From Larix sibirica (lineage: Eukaryota > Streptophyta > Pinopsida > Pinales > Pinaceae), in the NCBI GenBank assembly GCA_004151065.3, contig NWUY0305016104.1, forward strand, positions 1 to 22,443: a stretch of DNA of 22,443 nt, written 5' to 3'. Position 1 is the first letter of the stretch. Each line of letters opens with the position of its first letter. Below are positions 9,122-18,800 of the stretch, piece by piece. A model generated the notes under the pieces. It was not told where the DNA came from. It saw only the letters and a program-made list of their open reading frames with translations, and made no database searches. Made by a program: the position numbers and the translations under genes.

Positions 9122-10911
9122 GCTACTGTACTATCCCGCCGCCGCAGCATGGGAAGCTCCGACACAAGTCCTCGACTAATTGACCATCCATCTCCTAAGT
9201 TTTTAAGGCTTTCTTTGTATAAATACAATAAGGCAGTTCCTCCGACGACTCCACCAACAGAGCTGAGCGGTCTAAAGCAAATAGGGAGAGTACTAGCAAA
9301 GGTCTAAGTGGTGCCGTCCATCCAGCAAGTGTTAGTTGTCGAACACTCGTCCAACAGGGCTCTCCTAATTTACCATCATCCACCGATGTTTATGAAGTTC
9401 TGGCTTTAGCGAATCAATTCGGCAGTTCCCACCCAGGATCTCTGCTGAAGTGCTAGCTGTTCGGCCTGTTAAGTCTTTTCTTTCTCACTTTACTTTTTAT
9501 GTTCTTACTTGCCAGTCCCGGACCCACCACTTTGATTGCTTGGTGCCGCAAGCCAAATGTGACCAATTAGTTATACCCTGCCCTTTCACTCTCAAATTGA
9601 CCAGTTGCCTGCCTTTCAGGACCTTATCTTCTAGCTAGCTATTTTAGGGGAATAAAGAGATATCTTCCCTTCGCTATGCTCTTTCCTTTGGAGTACTTCG
9701 AATGAATGAAGCGCTAATTTGTGAATTTGTATCCCCAACTGTGTCTATTACACATGCTGGATACAAAGAATGCAGAGATGGATGAAACCCGAATTGGGAT
9801 ACAATGAGATAGGTGAAAACACACGTTACCCTCTTAGGTTATTCAAAAATTGAATTGCCCCAAGGCCTTTTTCTGTGTATGATTTGGGTTTGTTTCTATT
9901 GCTATCTTGCCAGGGAGTTTCTATTGTTCCCTTGCCTTCCTTTACCTCTTGTGCTTTGCACTCAACTCATTTAATTCAAAGGCAGGCCCAGTGCTAGCGG
10001 TGCGGCAGCGGCATTGCTTTCGCCAGCGTCCTCCTCTACCTGTTTTTCCTGGGCCTTGGTCGTCCCAAAGGGTTAGGGTCTGAGGGGATGGAGCGCCTGC
10101 CTAGGTCAATAATGACTAGCAATGGAGCGAATAATAGATATAGGTGTGAATGGAGTAGGTTGCTCTGCCTGCGGATCTATTCATGTTTGCTTATATGATC
10201 TATCCGCTATGCCAATAGTAGGGTAGGAGTAGTGTTTGCTCGCTGGGGGTTTCGATGCTTTCTTTATGTGAGAGGGGAAAACATCAATATTTTATTAATA
10301 GATAGCGCCGGGTCGTAACGGAATAGGGGTTCAAACTGACCTACTATTATTCCTGTGCCTCTCGTAGTGCTTCTTTCTACTTATTCGTTGTCCCTTATTG
10401 AAATGATAAGAGTGGGAATACCTAAAAGGTAGCAGTTTAAGCACCACCTGCAGCAGAGGCGGCATCCCTAACTAGGTTTCTCGACCTTTACTCAATTCTC
10501 CACTTGATCGACGAAATATAACCCATCTATCTATTCTTTCGCTATAATGCGAATTATTCAATGAGGGGCCTTAATGGGTATTACCTGAGCTCGAATAGAG
10601 GGACCTTACCTTCTGCTCAGGCTTTTAGGGGCTTTAGAACAGGCAAAAAAGAAAGTCAATAAGAGAAGATATATAGGGTCGAAAGCAAAGCGCCAATGAA
10701 TAGGAGAAGCGTCGAAGGGCGGAAGATGTGTGAAGGCTGACATACAACACCCGAACACACACGATAGTCCTCAACGCACCCTGTCCTTCCACGTACGGAA
10801 CATTGATTTGTTAATACCCCTTGATTAAGAGCATAATTTATTAATACATTGGTCTAAAGAACAAGTATGCTACGGGGTATTTTTAGGCACACTTACTGCT
10901 GCTGATCGAAC
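9122..10911. other. Gene-free stretch
   Basis: No gene, tRNA or rRNA was recognised on either strand. The open frames are about 60 codons, and overlapping frames on opposite strands exist at 9119-9307 and 9195-9383. The tract at 9890-9960 is pyrimidine-rich with TTTCTATTG repeated near 9893 and 9918. Confidence 0.5.
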
Positions 10912-10917
10912 TTGCTC

Positions 10918-10941
10918 CTTGCCCTTCTTTGGTCGGGCAAG
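10918..10941 (-). repeat. GACC-loop hairpin, perfect stem
   Basis: CTTGCCC (10918-10924) pairs perfectly with GGGCAAG (10935-10941) around the 10-base loop TTCTTTGGTC. Past one unpaired C, GCT (10914-10916) can also pair with AGC (10942-10944). The loop is the exact reverse complement of the loop at 15781-15790, while the stem is different. Confidence 0.85.
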
Positions 10942-10995
10942 AGCTTAACGCTCCTTGTCCAAGTTATTCTGTTTCCCATCTATCTCTTTATATCT

Positions 10996-11022
10996 CTGGA
11001 GATGTTGGAGATGAACTTACCA
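10996..11022 (+). repeat. CTGGAGATG / GAACTTACCA repeat, copy 1
   Basis: CTGGAGATG followed by GATGAACTTACCA recurs at 12775-12800 as CTGGAGATG and ATGAACTTACCA with slightly different spacing. The flanks differ. Confidence 0.75.
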
Positions 11023-11295
11023 CGGACGGACTGCTATTTCAACAAGTTTATCTATGAAAGGCAGAATGCCATCAATTGCTTTGAGGTTGAGAGCCTTTAT
11101 GCTTTCTTGCTTTGCGCGCTTGACCAATTCACCCGCCCCACGAAAAAAAGAATTAGGAGCCCAAGTTTACACCAGAATAATACGTTGGATTTAGCCATGT
11201 TGTTTTCATATGAGCATATTTCTTTATACATGTTCTCGACAGATATTACAATAGATTTATTGAGTTCACTGGCACGGATAGACAACTTCTTCTGC
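11023..11295. other. Gene-free stretch before the coding-like island
   Basis: This is the 3' part of a 128-codon frame (10912-11298) that opens with a TTG codon, so translation is doubtful. The first ATG lies near 10998-11013. The remaining part encodes an unremarkable polar peptide with no domain recognised. Confidence 0.3.
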
Positions 11296-11760
11296 TGAGG
11301 CTGTTGGCCGGGAATAATAATAATTATGATGATCTTGGGAATGATCCTGGTACTGCTCTGTGAACTGCTTATGGAACCGCTGCTGCTCCTTCAACCGCTT
11401 ATGGGGCTGTTGGTTCAACTGATGCATATTTGAATGATCCTGGGAATGAGACTGGAATTGCTGGTTCTTCCGATCCTGGTTTTGACGCTGGGAACATTGC
11501 TCCTTAAACTGCTTATTCAAATAATTCTATTTCCTGATACAGGGGAGGCTGTTGGTTCAAAACTGGGGATGCTAGTTTTGATGCTGCTGTTTTTCTGGTT
11601 CAAATGATCCTGGGAATAAGGATGCTAGGTTTGTTGCCGGTTCAACCGCTTATAATTCAAAATGCTTCTGCCCGGAATGCTGATTCTAGTGCCGTTACTG
11701 GGGATGCTTGGAATTATGCTCCTTCCTTTACCCAAGGGACCAATCTGAAGTTCGAAAATT
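11296..11760 (+). pseudogene. Broken repeat-protein-like island 1 (Ala/Thr/Gly/Asn-rich)
   Basis: Read in the + direction with frame changes, this region gives short peptides such as NNNNYDDLGNDPGTA, TAYGTAAAPSTAYGAVGS, AYLNDPGNETG, SNDPGNKDARFVAGSTAY and VTGDAWNYAP. Codons are mostly of the form purine-any-T (GCT, ACT, AAT, GAT, GGT), unlike surrounding DNA. In-frame stops TGA (11361-11363) and TAA (11505-11507) both sit directly before ACT GCT, where other repeats have TCA. At least two frameshifts are needed, near 11530-11600 and near 11660. Similar islands are at 14095-14560 (-) and 15252-15345 (+). It may be a decayed gene for a low-complexity repeat protein, or slippage-driven DNA that mimics one. 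No family was recognised. Confidence 0.4.
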
Positions 11761-12557
11761 TCACGAAGTCTTCGCCTCATAAAAGATCTACACTATAAAA
11801 TTTTATCGTCGTGCTGCTTAGTTTACCAAGACCAATTACGGTGATCCGTAAACACCAACAAAGGAGGCCAAGTTGCTCGAACATTCATTCCCCTAGTGGG
11901 CTGGAATCTCTAAAAGCGAGCGTTGTACCATGTTATCCTTAGAAGGGGTCAGTAGTAAACTCTAGTGTAAGACGATTTAATGTATCGAGGTCGTTCTAGG
12001 ATCGGATGTGTTTCCCGTATTACAATGATGCCTGCTGGGTCAGGTAATATCTTTGTGTGCTCAGGGCTATTCCTAATTAGCACCGGATGCATCGTTATAT
12101 ACGTAATTATGCAAAATGGCAATAGAAATTATTTCTCTTGGTACTTACCCTTCTCCCTCCCTTGCTGTTTTCCTTCTGACGAATACCTTTTTTATGCTTT
12201 TCAAATAAGGACTACCCACCTAACAAACCAACTAAAACAGAAATAACCAGCCTGGCATATGACAAACCGACCTGGGCAACCAACCAAACATAGATAACTT
12301 TTTGACCCATCATCTTACTATCAATGGTTCCTACCAATGCTATTAATATAAGACAAAGCGGAACTACCAGTGACAGACATAATACCAGTCACCGGTGACG
12401 GGAGATTGAAAGAAGAGAATGTGTGAATATATTATTCTGCGGACAGGCCAAACGGACAAATCCCTGGGGATAACGGAGAAAGTAAGAGACCCGACGGGAA
12501 CGGATTGCCAGATGAGAAAGATTTTATTGAGCGAGCCGTTGAGGGTGCGCTAGCACG
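11761..12557. other. Gene-free stretch
   Basis: No gene was recognised. A frame at 11980-12246 (88 codons, ATG) has one hydrophobic stretch and no domain. GTCACCGGTGAC (12388-12399) is a perfect 12-base palindrome. Confidence 0.5.
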
Positions 12558-12576
12558 CTCGACCAAAGGGGGCGAG
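12558..12576 (+). repeat. GACC-loop hairpin, shortened stem
   Basis: CTCG (12558-12561) pairs with CGAG (12573-12576) around an interior with GACCAAAG (12561-12568). The stem is only four pairs, so this copy looks decayed. Confidence 0.55.
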
Positions 12577-12590
12577 GTAGGAGCCTTTTG

Positions 12591-12608
12591 ATCTCCCGCT
12601 AGGGAGAT
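12591..12608. other. Perfect 7-bp hairpin, ATCTCCC / GGGAGAT
   Basis: ATCTCCC (12591-12597) pairs with GGGAGAT (12602-12608) around the loop GCTA. It lies 14 bases after the hairpin at 12558. Whether it ends transcripts is unknown, and no gene precedes it. Confidence 0.8.
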
Positions 12609-12899
12609 AGAGGGGATTTAGTGCGAAATCCTTTATAGGGTGAGGGCTGCCATCAAATAATGGAGGGCTATTATTGAGAGATAGGGACGTGAAAACTAAA
12701 GTCCACAGTAAAACCTATAGATCGATTGAACTCGCGGCTTGCTGAAGGGAAGTCTCTTGCTGCGATCTCTTGCCCTGGAGATGAAGATATGAACTTACCA
12801 TGGGTTCGCTTGCTTGCTTGCATGGGACAATGGAAGGAGGTTGGCTGGCTGGCTGGCTTTAAAGGTCAGGCACTTTACAAGAAGCAACGCCCACTTTCG
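12609..12899. other. Gene-free stretch with short tandem tracts
   Basis: The second CTGGAGATG / GAACTTACCA copy is at 12775-12800. A GCTT tract lies at about 12808-12821, and GGCT is repeated four times at 12843-12858. No gene was recognised. Confidence 0.6.
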
Positions 12900-13131
12900 T
12901 TAGGGAATTTCCCACTCTTGATAAGCCAGTTCAAACCTTTCTCTCTAACGTGGGGACGTCACTTTCCTACGACTTGAGGAGCGATTTCCTCTCTATGTCT
13001 CCCCTCCCCTATGGGGAGTACAGCAAGCGAAGCGATATTTCGACAGCTCCTAGATAAGCCAGTTCCCACCCACCAATACAGCTACCTAGATAAGCAAGTA
13101 TCAATGAAATCTTTTTCTCGCTCCTCCCTCC
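12900..13131 (+). repeat. TAGATAAGCCAGT dispersed family, copy A
   Basis: GATAAGCCAGTT occurs near 12919 and 13053, and AGCTACCTAGATAAG at 13080-13094. CGATATTTCGACAGCT lies at 13033-13048. The segment ends with ATGAAATCTTTTT before a pyrimidine-rich tail. The same order of words is found at 19794-20010. A CTCCCC/GGGGAG hairpin sits at 12999-13018. Confidence 0.75.
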
Positions 13132-14094
13132 CACCCAACGAATAACCCAACGTGTAAGCTAAAGTCGTGGTGAAGTCAAAAGTAGAAGGTTTCTACAAGG
13201 GCAAGGGTTATAAATAAGCAGTCTAATGATCAATCCCGCGCTTCTATAGGACTTAAAAGTCAATGTTTAGAAAAGAATAAAGTCATTTTAGTACCCGCTT
13301 AGTACCCGCGTTCATTATGCAAGGTTGCGCTAAAAAGAGAGATTTCAATAGCTGAAAACGTGAAATGCTATATTTTGAGGTTATCCGAGCAAAGCGACTA
13401 TCTTGCCTTCCCCGCCCGATCGATCAATAGCGAAATCTATATATCCTGCAATCCAAGAATATGTCCATTTGGCATCCGAAGGACCCCACGATCAAAAGCG
13501 TAGTATCCTGGCCCACCATCCAATGGGAGCATCCTGCCGAATATAGAGGAACGTCCTTAAATGTCCAAATTGGTTAAGAATAACTTCATTGTAGTTTCCA
13601 CGATGTCATAGTTTTTCCTTATTTAAAGGGAGAGGATACAAAAATAAGCTTATTGACTAGAGCAGCTCTTAGAAGTTGTTCTTCTTTCTTTTTCATTGGC
13701 ACATTTCAACCCATGGAGAGCTAGAGATAGATGTATAGATTTCTTATATAACTTATTTCGCTCTTTAGCCAAGGCGAAGTCATGGGCTTTACTCTACTCT
13801 AGCAGCAGAATTTGAACTAAGGAAAGGGACTTATTCTAGACTCTATGGCCCGGGCACATTGGAGAGAGAGCTTTGGAGACCGGACGACCCATGTCTTCTT
13901 ATCTTTTTAACAGGAGAAAAACTACGGCTTTAACTCAAAGGCTTTAACTCCTAGGAAAATGACAAGTTGAAAAAAGAAAGCTAATTTCTGACCGTAAGAA
14001 CCACATTTTCAAGCATTCGAATTAGCTGATCGATTCATAATTAAAAGGTAGAACTCTCAATTTCCAATTCTGTTGGCAGTCTTCCCAGCCGCAC
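13132..14094. other. Gene-free stretch
   Basis: No coding frame above 60 codons and no RNA gene was recognised. A GGCTTTAACTC word repeats at about 13925 and 13940. AGAATTTGAACTAAGG near 13807 resembles a minus-strand T-loop but no T-stem or cloverleaf forms. Confidence 0.55.
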
Positions 14095-14560
14095 TCGAAC
14101 TGACATCATCATAATTCTTCCCAGGATAACAAGGATTACCAGCAAAAGAATTATTCCCAGTACGAGCAGCACAAGCACAGTTACCGGGGCAATACCAAGA
14201 GCAGTTCAAGGATAATCATTCCCAGCAGGAACACAAGGATTACCAGTACAAGCAGTATAACTACAAGCATTCCAAGCATTATTCCAAGCATACCCATCAT
14301 CAATCCCAGTAGCAGCAGTTTAAGTAGCATAAAAAGCTTTATTCCCAACAGCAAAATCATTTTCCAGCACAAGCAGTTGAACAGGATTCCCAGCATTCTC
14401 AGGATTATTCAAATAAGCATAAGTTGAACAGCATCTCCATAAGCAGTTGAAGAAGCAGTATTCCTCCAAGCAATTGTTGAACCAGGTAAGAGGAAGAAGG
14501 AATGGCCCAGGAGCAGTTACCGTAGCAGTTCCAGGATTCTTTCCAGAAGTCTTCAGCCTT
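14095..14560 (-). pseudogene. Broken repeat-protein-like island 2 (Ala/Thr/Gly/Asn-rich)
   Basis: The minus strand reads, with frame changes, as KNPGTATVTAPG, STIAWRNTASSTAYGDA, STYAYLNNPENAGNP, AATGIDDGYAWNNAWNA and CTGNPCVPAGNDYP. The words STAYG, AYLN(D/N)P(G/E)N and GDA also occur in the + strand island at 11296-11760. Stops TAA (near 14318) and TGA (near 14204) again fall directly before ACT GCT. Codons are again mostly purine-any-T. Long apparent frames on this strand (14637-14320, 14396-14181) are partial or shifted readings of this same DNA. Interpretation as in island 1. Confidence 0.4.
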
Positions 14561-14764
14561 TCACCTCTCAACAGAGGAAAGATGCCTTTAGCCATCAACC
14601 TATAGCCTGTAACCAGGGGGCAGTAGCCTTTAGCCATTCTCCATTGGCCTTAAGACAAGAACCCTACACCCTTCACCTTCTGCCTTTTGCCTTTTGCCAA
14701 AAGCCTTGAAGAACCTTCAGCCAGAATACTTTACCCCGAAGCCTTCACCTTTTGCCGGAAGCCC
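14561..14764. repeat. Cryptically simple CCTT(T/C)(T/A)GCC tract
   Basis: Words such as CCTTTTGCC, CCTTTAGCCAT and CCTTCACC recur at irregular spacing. GCCTTTAGCCAT occurs at 14584-14595 and again at about 14627. This looks like slippage-generated DNA bridging island 2 and the 24-bp tandem repeat. Confidence 0.7.
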
Positions 14765-14821
14765 TTCACCAGGTATCAACAGAAGTAATTCACCAGGTAT
14801 CAACAGAAGTAATTCACCAGG
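14765..14821 (+). repeat. 24-bp tandem repeat, 2.4 copies
   Basis: A 24-bp unit starting TTCACCAGGTATC and ending AGAAGTAA is repeated perfectly at 14765-14788 and 14789-14812, with nine bases of a third copy to 14821. The unit length is a multiple of three, so the frame is not shifted, but no gene is recognised around it. Confidence 0.95.
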
Positions 14822-15251
14822 AAGGAGCCAGCAGCCAGAAGCCTGGAACCAGTCACCTTAAGCCTTTACCCTTTTGCCTTTCACCTTTACCCCACTCACC
14901 TGCCTTTACCCAATGCTTCGCGGATACCGCATTTTGAACAACCTTGACGCTACGCTCCTTTACTTCAGTGTTTCCACTCACCCCTAATCTTTATATTTAC
15001 TTACTCCTAGTTACTAACTTACCTAACTTACTTATGCACCAACCTACCTGCTTCATTAACCTCTTCTATTTACGGCTTACCCCACTTAGGAAGGAATGCC
15101 CCCAACTGAGTTGCCTTGTCAGGTAAGGAAGGGCTTCCTATAGAGATAGAGAGAGCTTTTGGGGAGGGGCATACGGCACACAGGCCTTAATAACACTTGC
15201 GGAATGAATCGCTTAGTGGGGACTGCTTGCTATATACTTATCTTGTAGGGA
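14822..15251. other. Gene-free stretch
   Basis: The first part continues the CCTTTACC-type simple sequence to about 14915. The rest (14916-15251) holds an (ACTTACTA)-like pyrimidine-rich tract near 14995-15035 and no recognised gene. Confidence 0.55.
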
Positions 15252-15345
15252 CAGGCGTTCAACAGAGAAAGCAGAGCATGGGCGTTCAACTAGTGCTGCT
15301 GGGAGTACCTATTCAAACTATGCTTGCTCCTGGGATTATCTTTAC
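15252..15345 (+). pseudogene. Coding-like island 3, short
   Basis: GCGTTCAAC is repeated at about 15254 and 15290. The second copy continues as a frame reading STSAAGSTYSNYACSWDYL, with the same GSTY and STSAA style as islands 1 and 2. It is too short to say more. Confidence 0.35.
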
Positions 15346-15773
15346 ATCAAGATGCAAATTCAATTATGCCTTATGTAACAAAGTGTACACCATAAAAGTG
15401 TTTCCAATAGACTCTGAAAAATACCGGGCAAAATCCCTTGCTTTCCGAAGGGCAGGTAATTTAGTTCGTTAGCTAAGTGGTATAGACAGGGATATATATG
15501 TCTTGTCAAGATCTTTGGAGTTATGTCTTCTCGCTATCTATCCCTAGTTACCGAAAAGATATATGGCCCATATGGTAGCCAATGTTAGTGAGGTTACTAC
15601 ATAGTGAGACAGATAGCTCCAGACAAGTCCAGGTGGGTCCTTCATCTGGTCAAAGAAGGTGAGAGCCAGCCCTGTAGATAGATAGTTCCATGGTTCAATT
15701 CTGTAAGTCAAACGGTTTTTTAATTAGGATCTCACTTCTACGCGAGATAGAAAGAGGGTTAGGTATGAACCCG
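15346..15773. other. Gene-free stretch
   Basis: A 91-codon frame (15197-15472) starts with TTG and covers island 3, so it is not taken as a gene. TAGACAGG-type words recur. Nothing else was recognised. Confidence 0.45.
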
Positions 15774-15797
15774 CTCCCCCGACCAAAGAAGGGGGAG
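15774..15797 (+). repeat. GACC-loop hairpin, perfect stem
   Basis: CTCCCCC (15774-15780) pairs perfectly with GGGGGAG (15791-15797) around the 10-base loop GACCAAAGAA. The loop equals the complement-strand loop at 10925-10934, but five of the seven stem positions or their partners are not shared in sequence as a block. Confidence 0.85.
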
Positions 15798-16041
15798 GTT
15801 AGCTACCTAAACTTTTAAGGTACTAACTACATCACAACCTTATAGAATGACTTATGACATGCATGCAGATGCAGATAATTAATTAAGGACCTTTACTTTA
15901 TCCCTTCCTATCACTATAAGCTCTTATAATTAGAACCTTCTTGCTTTATGTATAGATCCATTCTCATTTTATTTCATATATATCATTATAGCACCCTCAC
16001 GTGGTGATTAACATAATAATAGGTTTGATGAATATGGATAT
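15798..16041. other. Gene-free AT-rich stretch
   Basis: Contains an ATGCAGATGCAGAT word near 15862 and AT-rich sequence at 15950-16020. No gene was recognised. Confidence 0.5.
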
Positions 16042-16094
16042 GGATGGATGTAATTAGTTTTATGGATGGATATAATTAGTTTTATAGATGGATT
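16042..16094 (+). repeat. 22-bp tandem repeat, 2.4 copies
   Basis: A 22-bp unit, GGATGGAT followed by (G/A)TAATTAGTTTTAT, is present at 16042-16063 and 16064-16085 with one mismatch. Nine bases of a third copy (first base changed) run to 16094. Confidence 0.95.
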
Positions 16095-17052
16095 GCTTCC
16101 TTACTTTCATTACTATAAAAATATTGATGTGAATACTCTTCCTCTGTCTAAAAGTTCTCTGTGTAGTCTTGGAAGGTAGTATAAGGTGGTCTTCTGTAGT
16201 TAGGACATTATCTACATTAAACTTAGCCAGGACCTTCAAATAGCCATCTGGTAAGTTCCCAAGTTTATTTGTAGGGGGAAGTACAAGGGTTTTTAACCTA
16301 TAATCCAATCGAGGTTTTTGGTCTAGCCATTTATGAGTTTGGTCTCTTAATTTGAGGTTGATTAGGGATCTAACTAGAAGAATGTGGATATTGATGGACA
16401 AATACTTGGAGTGTGGGGACTACCACCACTTGAGGAGATAAAGAAGAGCTTGTAGATGCTTATATGGGGATTAGGGGCTCTTTTTTTCCTAAGGGTGCCT
16501 CGTGGGAGAAGGTGGTCTCAAGCCTTCTCAAATGATAAAATAGAACTGGGCCTTGGAAGATATGTCTCAATGGAGATATTGGGAATAAACTAGTTTCCAA
16601 TGATTGAAAAGGAGGTGGTAAAGGGGTCTAAACTATTGAATTAATGGAAGGTAAGAAGTATATAAATGTATGACAAAAGTAGGCTTCCTACTAGGATTTC
16701 AAGGTATCCCCTCTTTTTCTTCCACACTTTATTAGGGTCCTCTAGAGGAGTAACCAACCATCCCTTAGAACTGGACCCTGTCAATATGGATATGGGATCC
16801 AGATTTGCTGGGAAATGGATTCCCCAGTGGAGTCTTGTACAGTGGATTCATCAATCAAAGAACTTTTATGTATTTTTGAGAAATAAAAGCTTTAGGCCAA
16901 AGGCCCTAAAGAATAAAATGAACCTTATTCTGCAGCATCACTTCCATACTTCATGCTTTCAGGACAACACAACAAATATTCAACACAGACAATGCCACAA
17001 ATGTCCTGTTAGCCCTTCTCCTTTCTCACTTAGAAAAAAGGACCTTGTGTAA
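16095..17052 (-). other. Protein-like stretches in shifting frames
   Basis: On the minus strand, three neighbouring segments read without stops in different frames: about 16810-16632 (with PISILTGSSSKGWLVTPLED and a hydrophobic end), 16615-16390 with a few stops, and 16401-16060. The last contains KTLVLPPTNKLGNLPDGYLK. No catalytic motif or family was recognised. The + strand has an ATG frame of 128 codons at 16666-17052, also unrecognised. A hairpin, CTTTAGGCC with GGCC(C)TAAAG, lies at 16890-16911. The region may be a decayed foreign or plasmid-type gene, or chance. Confidence 0.2.
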
Positions 17053-17199
17053 ACTATTGATTCTCTCTCTTGCCTAACCTCACGGGTGGAAAGGGAAGGC
17101 CTATGATGGAGATTTGAATTAGACATGAGGATACCGGCTTACCCTGGAGGTAGTATCGCGGCCTAACTTATATCAAAGGCATTTCTCTTGGAAGGATGG

Positions 17200-17223
17200 C
17201 TCACCCGACCTCATAAGGGTGAG
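17200..17223 (+). repeat. GACC-loop hairpin, perfect stem
   Basis: CTCACCC (17200-17206) pairs perfectly with GGGTGAG (17217-17223) around the 10-base loop GACCTCATAA. Geometry (7-bp stem, 10-base loop) and the GACC....AA loop ends match the copy at 15774, with a different stem and loop centre. Confidence 0.8.
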
Positions 17224-18540
17224 GAAGGACATCTCTACAAAAATAGGTCCAGGATACTTCAGATGATTGAGAGGAAGATAATAAGATTTGGCCTACTCCT
17301 CATATCTTCAAAGTGTATTTAATGGCTAAAGGCACATGGAGTCTCACGGCCGTTTTCGGAATCCACCCAGCTCTAAATAGATACCGGCGGGCGGCCACAT
17401 TCACAGGTCGTGCAGATTCAGAATTCAATTTTTTTGAACTGCGATCTTTGTGCCTCCCAAACCGGATAAAGATTATAAGGTTCTCTCTCAAATCAATCCG
17501 TGTATGAAGGAAGGAAAGGCAGAAACAATATTTATAACTCAAAACTCGCTGAGAACAGAATAAAAAGAGCATGGTTGCACCCGGTTTTCTTATTCATAAG
17601 TAGATTCAATGTGGTAAACCATAAATAGTAAGGATACGCCGGGATCAAGCTAATGTCGGGGGAAAAAGCAACAGCAGTCTTGAACGATTATTAATCTTTT
17701 TGACGATTTATTCAGTAAAATGGTATGACTTAGCAGACTTATTAGATAAGGTGCCTTTTAGATATATAAGCTAAACGGGAGGAGGAGCCCTTTAGATATG
17801 TTAGGTAGAAGCGGTCAACCTTGAAAGTGGATGTGATTCTTTCCCAATATGGGAGGGGGGGGGCGCACATAGATCGGGATCAGGAAGCACTTGTACATGT
17901 CTCGAGTAGATTATTTAATAAGGAGCTGCTGTGCTTAATAGTATATGTGGTTGGTGGTTGGACCTAAGGTTGAGATGATCAAAACCCCAGAAGGCAGGAT
18001 ACAGTATAATAGGTCTTATGAGGGGTAGCTTAGTATATAAATTGATTGGAGATGGAGATCGATATCCTCTATCTAATCTGTTTCGGATTCAGTTGCATTC
18101 GTGGGATATCCCTCCCATCTACCCGACTCCGAAGTTCCATAAAAACCCGAGCTGGAATTCAAATTGCTACCATACCCTCCGAACTCCAATAAAGCTAGTT
18201 GTTTAATATTTTCTGCAGCGCAGTCTTTAACAATGATTAAGTAGTCGCTCTATATAAGTAAAGAACACCAGTTGTTTAAGGTTCTTCACCACTAAGTGGA
18301 TTCATCATAGCCAAGACCAGATTAAACAAAAAGAAGCATCATTGAGTTTTTCCCTTGAAACATATTATTGGTTACACATAGATAACCAGATATCCTCCCT
18401 TCAATTCAAATAGCTCTTTCCTAACCACATATATTTATTATTTAAGATATCAAGCTCTCATCTGGTCTATTGGCCTCTGTTCCAATTCCAATTCCAGATC
18501 GGGGGGGGATGGCATAGCCAGTCAATTTTTTCCAAGAACA
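17224..18540. other. Gene-free stretch
   Basis: Overlapping frames on both strands at 17300-17572 encode nothing recognisable. A short minus-strand frame near 18185-18090 reads GGYGSNLNSSSGFYGTSESG, a low-complexity peptide with no known family. A run of nine G lies at about 17853-17861. Confidence 0.45.
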
Positions 18541-18630
18541 GAGCTAGTCGTTGATTGATTGAGTTGATGATCAAGATAAAGAGGTCTTTGATTGAGTATT
18601 GATTGATTCATGGATTGAGTAAGCCCAGCC
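18541..18630. repeat. Degenerate GATTGA tract
   Basis: GATTGATTGA and looser GATTGAGT words recur from about 18553 to 18622. It is simple-sequence DNA, probably arisen by slippage. Confidence 0.8.
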
Positions 18631-18800
18631 AGAATATCCTTTGTTTATCTTGCCTTTATAAATCTTAGTCAATTGGGACTGCTATTAAACACTCCCTTTC
18701 TTTCTCTTTACCCGCACGAACTAGTATATCTGGAGCCCTATGCCAGAAATAACGTAGTTAGGATTTATTAGCCCTTACAAGCACCGAAGCGGATGTGGTT

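Noticed and set aside
10651-10667. AATAAGAGAAGATATA, like a plant mitochondrial promoter core
   Set aside because: The word only loosely resembles the CRTA-type core, and there is no gene downstream to support it.
10765-10804. CACGTACGGAAC, reminiscent of group II intron domain V
   Set aside because: The paired 5' strand (GAGCCGTA-like) and the expected bulge and tetraloop are missing.
10912-11298. 128-codon frame
   Set aside because: It starts with TTG, overlaps the hairpin at 10918 and the CTGGAGATG repeat, and no domain is seen.
12532-12560. GAGCCGTTGAGG, another possible domain V start
   Set aside because: No matching 3' strand follows at the needed distance.
13800-13822. Minus-strand T-loop-like GTTCAAATTC
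   Set aside because: The flanking bases do not pair as a T-stem and no cloverleaf can be drawn.
14181-14396. Leucine-rich 71-codon minus-strand frame that looks like a membrane protein
   Set aside because: It is the shifted reading of the low-complexity island; the hydrophobicity comes from the repeated CTG, CTT and ATG words.
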